From the NCBI GenBank assembly GCA_964654995.1, contig CAZZKF010000034.1:1-24816 (forward strand): 24,816 bases of DNA, written 5' to 3'. Position 1 is the stretch's first letter. Each line of letters opens with the position of its first letter. Shown here piece after piece: positions 1 through 6,380 of the stretch. Under the pieces are notes generated by a model, which worked only from the letters and a program-made list of their open reading frames with translations, did no database searches and had not been told where the DNA came from. Source of the stretch: CAZZKF01 sp964654995 (GTDB taxonomy: Bacteria > Pseudomonadota > Alphaproteobacteria > CAZZKF01). The position numbers and the translations under genes were made by a program.

Positions 1-711
1 CGCCGGGAACCCGAGCTTCCCATCGCCGCGCCGCCGGCCACCAGCGATCACCAGCCGGCGGGCCTGAGCGAGCCGCGAACCATTCCGCTGGAGCCGGCGA
101 AAGCCACCACGGAAAGCGCCCGGGCACTGGCGGCGCGCTGCCAGACGCTCGATGAGCTGCGCGCGGCGCTGGCCGGCTTTGACGCCTGCCCGCTTAAAGC
201 GACCGCCAAGAACCTGGTGTTCGGCGACGGCAATCCGCAGGCCCCGGTGATGTTCATCGGCGAGGCGCCGGGCGCCGACGAGGACCGCCAGGGCCTGCCC
301 TTCGTCGGGCCCAGCGGCAAGCTGCTGGACCGGATGCTGGCGGCCATCGGGCTCGATCGCAGCGGCTGCTACATCACCAACATCCTGCCCTGGCGCCCAC
401 CGGGGAACCGCAAGCCGACGTCGTTCGAGACCGAGCTGTGCCTGCCCTTCATCCGCCGCCATATCGAGCTCATTGCCCCGAAGCTGCTGGTTTTTCTGGG
501 CGGCACGGCGGCGGCGACGCTGCTGGAAACCAATGAGGGGATCACCCGGATGCGCGGGCAGTTCCGCACGTTTCGCACCGAAAATTGCGCGATTCCGGCG
601 CTTCCGACCTATCATCCGGCCTACCTGCTGCGCCAACCCGGCCACAAGGCCGAGGCCTGGCGGGATTTCCTTGCCATCAAAAATCGATTAACATCTGGGC
701 AATCATCGTGA
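1..711 (+). CDS. Uracil-DNA glycosylase, family 4-like (5' end outside window)
   Basis: Removes uracil from DNA to start base-excision repair. The reading frame is open from base 1 to the TGA at 709-711, so the start lies upstream; 236 residues are visible. The first ~60 residues are a Pro/Ala-rich linker, as is common in alphaproteobacterial members. The catalytic domain then shows the motif GEAPGADEDRQG (bases ~259-294) followed by LPFVGPSGKLLDRML, the ITNILPWRPPGNR segment, and the C-terminal HPAYLLR motif (His codon at 613). Compared with Thermus-type family 4 enzymes, the CxxC and KCRPP cysteines of the Fe-S cluster are partly missing (FDACPLK, LPWRPP), while the ELC cysteine is kept. 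The family is clear; the exact subtype and cluster status are not. Confidence 0.9.
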   Translation, partial: RREPELPIAAPPATSDHQPAGLSEPRTIPLEPAKATTESARALAARCQTLDELRAALAGFDACPLKATAKNLVFGDGNPQAPVMFIGEAPGADEDRQGLPFVGPSGKLLDRMLAAIGLDRSGCYITNILPWRPPGNRKPTSFETELCLPFIRRHIELIAPKLLVFLGGTAAATLLETNEGITRMRGQFRTFRTENCAIPALPTYHPAYLLRQPGHKAEAWRDFLAIKNRLTSGQSS

Positions 712-790
712 TCTACACTGATCGGGAACCGCCGCGCACGAAAGTCGGCGGATCACGCGACGGACGAGGCGTCAGACGCCGCGGAGAAAC

Positions 791-797
791 GGGAGGG
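791..797 (+). promoter_or_regulatory. Strong Shine-Dalgarno with no standard start codon after it
   Basis: GGGAGGG is the best ribosome-binding site upstream of the transglycosylase. The in-frame codon at the right distance (802) is ATC. No ATG, GTG or TTG occurs in that frame between 712 and 885. Translation from 802 would add a basic n-region (RIRNLRSR) to an otherwise headless signal peptide. Confidence 0.5.
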
Positions 798-885
798 TAA
801 GATCGGTCACAGGCTTGGCAACCAGCCCCGGATACGCAACCTGCGCTCCCGGGTCGGGAGTCTTTGTGTCTTTGGGCTCATCGCC

Positions 886-2706
886 TTGACGCTGGTGCTC
901 ATCGGCGCCGCGCCGGTGGCTGCGACCACCTCCCAGCCGGCGCGGGTGCCCCTGGCGCCTAGCCCCGACGCAGTTCCACGGATTCTCTCGCCCGAGGACG
1001 CCGAGCGCTACCGACGCATCTTCGAGCTTCAGGACAAGGCCAAATGGCGGGCCGCCGACAAGCTGATCGCCCGGCTCGAGAATCGCCTGTTGATGGGACA
1101 CGTGCTGTTCCAGCGTTACATGCACCCGACCGGCTATCGCTCGCGCTTTCGCGAGCTGTCGCGCTGGCTGTCCAAATACGCCGATCATCCGGGCGCGCGC
1201 CGCGTCTATCGTCTGGCCCGCAAGCGCCAGCCCAAAGGCGTGCGCGCGCCGCGCCGGCCGCTGGCGATCAGGGCGGCCCGCGGCAGTACACAACGCGCCA
1301 CGCCGGCGCCCAGGCCGGTGCGTGCCCTGCCGGCCGACAAACGCCGCGAAATCGCCCAGCTGAAACGGCGCATTACCCGCTATCTGCGGCGCAACCGCCC
1401 GGACCGGGCGGAGAAGCGCCTGTGGGCAGCGGCCCGCGTCAACCTTCTGGGCGCGGCAGCCTTCGACCGTGAACTGGCGCGGATCGCCGAGAGCTATTTC
1501 TATCGCGGCAAGGATAACAAGGCGCTGGCGCTCGCCCGCCTCGCCACGCGTTCGAGGGACTCGGTTCCGCGGGCCGACTGGACGGCGGCCCTGGCCGCCT
1601 GGCGGCTCGGCGAATGGGAAGAGGCGGCCGGCCATTTCGAGGCCCTGGCCAGTTCCGACCGGCTTTCGCCCTGGCAGGCAGCGGCCGGCGCCTATTGGGC
1701 GGCGCGTGCCTATCTGGTGACCGAGCGGCCGGGCCGCGTGATCCCGCTCCTCGAGCGCGCGGCTGTTCACAAGCACACCTTTTATGGCCTGATCGCCGCC
1801 CGGCAGCTGGGCCGGCGCCTCAGCTACAGTTGGGACGTACCGCCCCTGGACGCGGATGCGCTCGATCAATTGCTCGCCATTCCGGGGGCCAAGCGGGCGA
1901 TCGCCCTGGTCGAGGCCGGCAAGCCGCATCTGGCGGATCAGGAGCTGCGGCTGGTGGCGCGGCGCGCCCGGCCCAATGACTATGGCCCGGTCCTCGGGCT
2001 GGCGGCGCGGCTCAACCTGCCGGCCACCCAACTGGTGCTGGCCGACCTCGTTTTCGACGACACCGGTCATACCTATGATGCCGCGCTCTACCCGGTTCCC
2101 GACTGGCAGCCCAAGGGTGGCTTTTCGCTCGACCGGGCGATCCTGTATGCCATCATCCGCCAGGAGTCGCGGTTCAACAACCAGGCGATCAGTTCGGTGG
2201 GTGCGCGCGGGCTGATGCAGTTGATGCCGCGCACCGCCAGCTTCATCGCCCGCGACCGCTCATTGCGCTATTCCAACAAGACCAAGCTCTATTCCCCGGA
2301 TTTCAACATGGCGCTCGGCCAGCGCTATCTGCAGCACCTCTTGGACCTCAAATACACCGAGCGCAACCTGTTCCTGATCGCCACCGCGTACAACGGCGGG
2401 CCCGGCAATCTGATGAAGTGGCTGAAGCGCACCAACTTCAAGAATGACTGGCTCTTGTTCATCGAGAGCATCCCGGCCTCCGAGACCCGTGATTTCATCG
2501 AGCGCGTGCTTTCCAACCTGTGGATCTACCGGATGCGCCTCGGCCAACCGACTCCGACGCTCGATTCGGTGGCGGCCGGCGGCTGGCCCCTTTATACTGC
2601 GCTCGACACCACCCAGGCCGAGACTGGCCCAGTAACCGGAGACAGGCGAAATCCATGGCCGGAATCGACGACTCCCGCCCCTTCCTACCCGTCAACATCG
2701 CGGTGA
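886..2706 (+). CDS. Soluble lytic murein transglycosylase (SLT domain), exported
   Basis: Cleaves the MurNAc-GlcNAc bond of peptidoglycan to give 1,6-anhydro ends, acting in the periplasm. From the first standard start (TTG, 886) it is 606 residues. It begins with a hydrophobic stretch (ALTLVLIGAAPVAATT) and then a long helical, Arg/Ala-rich region resembling the Slt70 superhelical domain. The C-terminal SLT domain (~residues 415-560) has the catalytic Glu427 in IIRQESRF, then GLMQLMP and AYNGGPGN (~501-507). The TTG start has no good ribosome-binding site and cuts off the signal-peptide n-region. A likelier start is the ATC at 802 behind a strong Shine-Dalgarno, giving 634 residues. The 3' end overlaps moaB by 52 bases in another frame. 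Confidence 0.93.
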   Translation: MTLVLIGAAPVAATTSQPARVPLAPSPDAVPRILSPEDAERYRRIFELQDKAKWRAADKLIARLENRLLMGHVLFQRYMHPTGYRSRFRELSRWLSKYADHPGARRVYRLARKRQPKGVRAPRRPLAIRAARGSTQRATPAPRPVRALPADKRREIAQLKRRITRYLRRNRPDRAEKRLWAAARVNLLGAAAFDRELARIAESYFYRGKDNKALALARLATRSRDSVPRADWTAALAAWRLGEWEEAAGHFEALASSDRLSPWQAAAGAYWAARAYLVTERPGRVIPLLERAAVHKHTFYGLIAARQLGRRLSYSWDVPPLDADALDQLLAIPGAKRAIALVEAGKPHLADQELRLVARRARPNDYGPVLGLAARLNLPATQLVLADLVFDDTGHTYDAALYPVPDWQPKGGFSLDRAILYAIIRQESRFNNQAISSVGARGLMQLMPRTASFIARDRSLRYSNKTKLYSPDFNMALGQRYLQHLLDLKYTERNLFLIATAYNGGPGNLMKWLKRTNFKNDWLLFIESIPASETRDFIERVLSNLWIYRMRLGQPTPTLDSVAAGGWPLYTALDTTQAETGPVTGDRRNPWPESTTPAPSYPSTSR

Positions 2707-3200
2707 TGACGGTCTCGGACACCCGCACCGAAGACACTGACAAATCAGGCAAGATTCTCACCGAGCGCATTCGCGACGCCGGCCACAACATTGTCGCCCG
2801 GGCGATCGTCCGCGATGAGGTGGACCGTATCACCGCCCAGCTCAAGGCGTGGATCGCGGACGAGTCCATCGACGTGGTGATCGCCACCGGCGGCACCGGA
2901 GTGACCGGGCGCGACGTCACGCCCGAGGCGTTTGCCAGCGTCTACGAAAAGGAAATCCCCGGCTTCGGCGAGCTGTTCCGCAGCCTCAGCTTCGAGAGCA
3001 TCGGCACCTCGACCATCCAGTCACGGGCGACCGCCGGGGTGGCCGGCGCCACCTATCTGTTCGCGCTGCCCGGCTCGCCCGGAGCGTGTCGCGATGCCTG
3101 GGACGGGATCCTGAAGTACCAGCTCGATTCGCGCTTCCGGCCGTGCAATTTCGTCGAGCTCATGCCCCGTCTGGCGGAGCATCTGACGAGCGGCGGCTGA
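2655..3200 (+). CDS. moaB: Molybdenum cofactor biosynthesis protein B
   Basis: A MogA/MoaB-family protein of 181 residues involved in molybdopterin handling; MogA-type members adenylylate molybdopterin before molybdate insertion. It shows the family core NIAVMTVSDTRTEDTDKSG near the N-terminus, VVIATGGTGVTGRDVTPEA (~residues 75-95), and the FALPGSPGACRDAWD loop near the C-terminus. The ATG at 2655 follows a GGAGA-type ribosome-binding site. The frame stays open further upstream, but only inside the transglycosylase gene. It starts within the 3' end of the transglycosylase gene (52-base overlap), suggesting co-transcription. Its 3' end runs 41 bases into the convergent glycosyltransferase gene. 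No other molybdenum-cofactor gene is in the window. Confidence 0.93.
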   Translation: MAGIDDSRPFLPVNIAVMTVSDTRTEDTDKSGKILTERIRDAGHNIVARAIVRDEVDRITAQLKAWIADESIDVVIATGGTGVTGRDVTPEAFASVYEKEIPGFGELFRSLSFESIGTSTIQSRATAGVAGATYLFALPGSPGACRDAWDGILKYQLDSRFRPCNFVELMPRLAEHLTSGG

Positions 3201-3804
3201 TCTGTCGCGCCCGCCAGGCGGCGTAATCGGCCGGCGTATCGACATCCGCGAGAACATCCAGAAACGCCACCCGCGCGGCGCCGAGATTGGCGCGGGTATC
3301 CCCGAGCGTATGCGGGCTTGACCAGCGCACGCCGCTAAACAGACCCCGGCAAAGTGCGCGCGAGCGCAGACCGATCAGCCAGTAGCCGCCGTCATCGGCC
3401 GGGCCGAACACCGCATCATGCGAGCCCAGCGCACGAAAGGCCCGCCACACGGCGGCGCGGTCGAGATCGGGAATGTCGGTGCCGACGATCACCACCGGTC
3501 CCGGGCCGAGGCGGGCAAAGATGCGGGCCATGCGCGCACCCAGATCGCCGGATCCCTGCGCCAATCTGGGCACATGCCGGGGCCAGACGGGAATCTCGCC
3601 GTCGCGCCCGGCAAAGCGATCGGGTGCCACCGCCAGCCAGGTCCGCCAGCGCGTATCCGTGGCAAGATCGCGGATCACCCGGGCGCTGGTCACGCGATAA
3701 AAGCCCCAGGCGTTGAGCGTGCCCAGCCCGCGCGCCAGCCGGGTCTTGACCGCACCCAGGCGCGGCGCCTTGGCGAAAATCACCAGGTGGCGCCGCCAGG
3801 TCAT
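3160..3804 (-). CDS. TIGR04282-type glycosyltransferase (DUF2064)
   Basis: A 214-residue GT-A-like protein of the DUF2064/CofC-like group. The N-terminus reads HLVIFAKAPRLGAVKTRLA, the family's nucleotide-binding start. VVIVGTDIPDLD and FGPADDGGYWLIGL follow in the middle, and a WSSPHTL segment lies near residue 170. The ATG at 3804 overlaps the stop of the upstream gene as ATGA (3801-3804), indicating translational coupling with the TIGR04283-type gene. The frame extends 22 codons further upstream, but that part lies inside the neighbour and lacks family similarity. The family is often named after arsenosugar biosynthesis; no arsenic gene is visible here, so the substrate is unknown. The 3' end overlaps moaB tail to tail by 41 bases. 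Confidence 0.88.
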   Translation of the reverse strand: MTWRRHLVIFAKAPRLGAVKTRLARGLGTLNAWGFYRVTSARVIRDLATDTRWRTWLAVAPDRFAGRDGEIPVWPRHVPRLAQGSGDLGARMARIFARLGPGPVVIVGTDIPDLDRAAVWRAFRALGSHDAVFGPADDGGYWLIGLRSRALCRGLFSGVRWSSPHTLGDTRANLGAARVAFLDVLADVDTPADYAAWRARQISRRSSDAPPDGA

Positions 3805-4490
3805 GAGCGCCCCTGATAGAGCCGCAACAGGACGCGCGGCGGCACATGCAGATAATAAAGCCCGAGGCAACTCAGATTGCGCAGCACCCGGCGGGCATAG
3901 CCGGCCCGCACATAGCGCGCGGCGGAAGTCACGGCGTCGGCCTCCAGCACCTTGATCCGCGCCCGCCCCAGGCGGCGGACCAGATCGACATCCTCCATGA
4001 TCGGCATGGGCCGGAAGCCGCCGATTTCACCATAAAGCCGGCGGGCGATCAGCAGGCCCTGATCGCCATAGGGCAGCCCGAGCACACGGGTACGCCAGTT
4101 CACCGCACGCACCAGCCAGCGCGCCCGGCGCGATTCGTCATCGAGGGCAAAGCGAAAGACGCCGGCGCATTCCTGGTTGGTCGGCCCCTCGATAAACCCG
4201 GCAACCGCCGCCTCCCAGCCGGGGCCTGGCACGGTGTCGGCATGCAGGAACAGGAGCCAGTCGCCGCACGCCGCCCGGGCGCCGGCCCGAAGCTGCGCCC
4301 CGCGCCCCCTTGCCCCTTCGATCACCATGGCGCCATGAGCGCGGGCAATCTCTCCCGTACCATCGCGCGAGCCGCCGTCGGCGACGATGACTTCACCGAC
4401 CAGCCGGTGGTCGCGCGCGCGTGCCAACGCCGCCAGCGTCGCGGCCAATCCGTTTTCGGCATTCAAAGTCGGGATGATCACGCTTAGCAT
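3801..4490 (-). CDS. TIGR04283-type family 2 glycosyltransferase
   Basis: A 229-residue GT2 enzyme. The N-terminus MLSVIIPTLNAENGLAATL is the GT2 nucleotide-binding strand. ADGGSRDGT follows near residue 38, and LFLHADTVPG (~81-90) supplies the DxD-like metal site. GLPYGDQGLLI and MPIMEDVDLVRRL (~150-175) are typical of TIGR04283 proteins. Family members are usually annotated as arsenosugar-biosynthesis glycosyltransferases and occur next to a TIGR04282 protein, as here. The acceptor and donor cannot be told from the sequence. Only 23 bases separate its start from the divergent rnhB start, so promoters for both must overlap or lie inside the neighbouring genes. Confidence 0.88.
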   Translation of the reverse strand: MLSVIIPTLNAENGLAATLAALARARDHRLVGEVIVADGGSRDGTGEIARAHGAMVIEGARGRGAQLRAGARAACGDWLLFLHADTVPGPGWEAAVAGFIEGPTNQECAGVFRFALDDESRRARWLVRAVNWRTRVLGLPYGDQGLLIARRLYGEIGGFRPMPIMEDVDLVRRLGRARIKVLEADAVTSAARYVRAGYARRVLRNLSCLGLYYLHVPPRVLLRLYQGRS

Positions 4491-4513
4491 GGGCCGATAT
4501 TAGCGGAGCGATC

Positions 4514-5161
4514 ATGACGCCGACAGCACCATCCACCGCGCTTCCGCCGGTGCCCGACGCCGGGCCCGATTTCAGCCTCGAGCGCGCGCTCGGCGGCACG
4601 GTCGCCGGCGTCGACGAAGCCGGGCGCGGCCCCTGGGCCGGGCCGGTGGTGGCCGCCGCCGTCATCCTGGCGCCCGAGCGGGTGCCGGACGGCCTTGACG
4701 ATTCAAAGCGCCTGACCGCCCGACGCCGGGCGGCACTGGCGGCCGAGCTGTTCGCCTGCGCACGCATCGGTATCGGGGCGGCTTCGGTGGCCGAGATCGA
4801 CCGGCTGAATATTCTCCAGGCCAGCCTGACGGCCATGCGCCGCGCCGTCGCGGCCCTGGGCGTGGTCCCCGATTGGGCGCTGATCGACGGCACCACGGCG
4901 CCCGAACTGGCCTGCCCGGCGCGCGCCGTCGTCAAGGGTGATCGGCGCAGCCTGTCGATCGCCGCCGCATCCATCATCGCCAAGGTGACGCGCGATCGCC
5001 TGATGGCCCGCCTGGCAGTCCGCTATCCCGACTACGGCTGGGAGCGAAACGCAGGATATGGTACCCGCCACCATCGTGAAACACTAGACCTTGTGGGTAT
5101 TTCCCCTCATCATCGCAAGTCGTTCGCGCCGATTCATAAGCTGATGACTCAAGACTCTTAA
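4514..5161 (+). CDS. rnhB: Ribonuclease HII
   Basis: Cuts the RNA strand of RNA-DNA hybrids and removes single ribonucleotides from DNA. It has 215 residues, normal for the family. The four acidic catalytic residues are visible: Asp34-Glu35 in VAGVDEAGRGPWAGP, Asp125 in ALIDGT, and Asp143 in VVKGD. These are followed by SIAAASIIAKVTRDRLM and the C-terminal NAGYGTRHHRE and HHRKSF motifs. The start ATG at 4514 follows a GCGGAGCG ribosome-binding site. It lies immediately upstream of ccrM, a common alphaproteobacterial arrangement. Its last ~10 codons and the stop overlap the GANTC cluster and inverted repeat that precede ccrM. Confidence 0.97.
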   Translation: MTPTAPSTALPPVPDAGPDFSLERALGGTVAGVDEAGRGPWAGPVVAAAVILAPERVPDGLDDSKRLTARRRAALAAELFACARIGIGAASVAEIDRLNILQASLTAMRRAVAALGVVPDWALIDGTTAPELACPARAVVKGDRRSLSIAAASIIAKVTRDRLMARLAVRYPDYGWERNAGYGTRHHRETLDLVGISPHHRKSFAPIHKLMTQDS

Positions 5162-5215
5162 CTAAATAACTGATTCAACGACAAAAAAGTCTTGACGCGA
5201 GTCCCGGCTTGACTC
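5131..5215 (+). promoter_or_regulatory. Cluster of six GANTC (CcrM) methylation sites ahead of ccrM
   Basis: GANTC occurs at 5131, 5146, 5153, 5172, 5199 and 5211: six sites in 85 bases, where about 0.3 would be expected by chance. They straddle the end of rnhB and the whole rnhB-ccrM gap, ending 14 bases before the ccrM start. The stretch 5157-5190 is unusually AT-rich for this genome. In Caulobacter, GANTC sites in the ccrM leader make transcription sensitive to methylation; a similar feedback is inferred here. I found no clear CtrA box (TTAA-N7-TTAA). Confidence 0.7.
5149..5195. repeat. Inverted repeat around the rnhB stop codon
   Basis: TCAAGACT (5149-5156) and AGTCTTGA (5188-5195) are perfect complements. 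The GACTC at 5146 and the GAGTC at 5199 also mirror each other just outside. The loop holds the rnhB stop codon and a GATTC site. No T-run follows, so it is not a standard terminator; it could be an operator or an mRNA hairpin. Confidence 0.6.
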
Positions 5216-5228
5216 ACCATGGCCAGCC

Positions 5229-6380
5229 ATGACCAAGGGGGCGACGCAAACGGGGGCCAAGGCCCGGCGCAAGACCACGACTGAGCGGGGTGTATTTCGC
5301 ACCCTGCCGCTGGATCGCGTTCTGCTCGGCGACTGCATCGCCTGCATGGATCGGCTGCCGGAGCGGTCGGTGGACATGATCTTCGCCGATCCCCCTTACA
5401 ACCTTCAGCTTTCCGAGACCCTGCTGCGGCCCAACAACACGGTGGTCGACGGGGTCAGCGACGACTGGGACCGGTTCGACAGCTTCGCGGCCTATGACCG
5501 CTTCACCCGCGCCTGGCTGACGGCGGCGCGCCGGGTGCTGAAGGATTCCGGCACCCTGTGGGTGATCGGCAGCTATCACAACATCTTCCGGGTCGGCACA
5601 GCGCTTCAGGACCTGGGCTTCTGGGTGCTCAACGACATCATCTGGCGCAAGACCAACCCGATGCCGAATTTCCGCGGCCGGCGTTTCACCAATGCCCATG
5701 AAACCCTGATCTGGTGCGCCAAGGAAGCGGGCGCCAAGGGCTATCGCTTCAACTACGACGCCATGAAGGCGATGAATGACGATGTGCAGATGCGCTCCGA
5801 CTGGCTGCTGCCGATCTGCTCAGGGGCCGAGCGCCTGAAGCTCGACGGCGCCAAGGCCCATGCCACCCAGAAGCCCGAGGCACTCCTCCACCGGGTGATT
5901 CTGGCCAGCACCGGGCGCGGCGACGTGGTGCTCGACCCGTTTTTCGGCTCCGGCACCACCGGCGCCGTGGCCAAGCGGCTGGGCCGTCACTTCATCGGCA
6001 TCGAGCGCGAGCGCCGCTATGTCGAGCTGGCGATGAAAAGGATCGAGACCGTGGAAAGATTGAACGACGATGTGATCGAGATCACCCGCTCGCGCCGCAG
6101 CGAGCCGCGCATTCCCTTTGGCACCATTGTCGAGCGCGGCCTGATCCCGCCGGGCACCGTGCTCTCGGATGCCCGCGGCCGCCACACCGCCAGGGTTCGC
6201 GCCGACGGCACCCTGGTCTGCGGCAATGCCACCGGCTCGATTCACCAGATCGGCGCCCATGTTCAGGGCGCCCCGGCGTGCAACGGCTGGACGTTCTGGC
6301 ATTTCGAGGCCGCCGGGACGCGGGTGCCCATCGACCTGATGCGCCAGAAAGTCCGCTCCGAGATGAAGGGCATGCATTAG
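5229..6380 (+). CDS. ccrM: Cell-cycle DNA adenine methyltransferase CcrM (GANTC)
   Basis: Methylates adenine in GANTC, usually late in the cell cycle in alphaproteobacteria. It has 383 residues. It is a beta-group N6-adenine methyltransferase: the catalytic DPPYNLQ motif (Asp54) comes first, and the SAM-binding DPFFGSGTTGAVA (~236-248) near the end of the catalytic domain. VLLGDCIACM and HATQKPEALL are further family blocks. Residues ~285-383 form the extra C-terminal domain characteristic of CcrM (GTIVERGLIPPGTVL, HVQGAPACNGW), used for DNA recognition. The ATG at 5229 has no clear Shine-Dalgarno. A second, out-of-frame ATG at 5219 opens a 21-codon ORF overlapping the start. Its stop overlaps the mutY stop tail to tail by four bases. 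Confidence 0.96.
   Translation: MTKGATQTGAKARRKTTTERGVFRTLPLDRVLLGDCIACMDRLPERSVDMIFADPPYNLQLSETLLRPNNTVVDGVSDDWDRFDSFAAYDRFTRAWLTAARRVLKDSGTLWVIGSYHNIFRVGTALQDLGFWVLNDIIWRKTNPMPNFRGRRFTNAHETLIWCAKEAGAKGYRFNYDAMKAMNDDVQMRSDWLLPICSGAERLKLDGAKAHATQKPEALLHRVILASTGRGDVVLDPFFGSGTTGAVAKRLGRHFIGIERERRYVELAMKRIETVERLNDDVIEITRSRRSEPRIPFGTIVERGLIPPGTVLSDARGRHTARVRADGTLVCGNATGSIHQIGAHVQGAPACNGWTFWHFEAAGTRVPIDLMRQKVRSEMKGMH

Noticed and set aside
772..2070. 432-codon minus-strand frame opposite the transglycosylase
   Set aside because: Low-complexity Arg/Gly/Pro composition and no recognisable motif; antisense to a well-supported gene.
5158..5170. CtrA-type box before ccrM (TTAAC followed by TAAC)
   Set aside because: The second half-site is not at the TTAA-N7-TTAA spacing, so it does not match the consensus.
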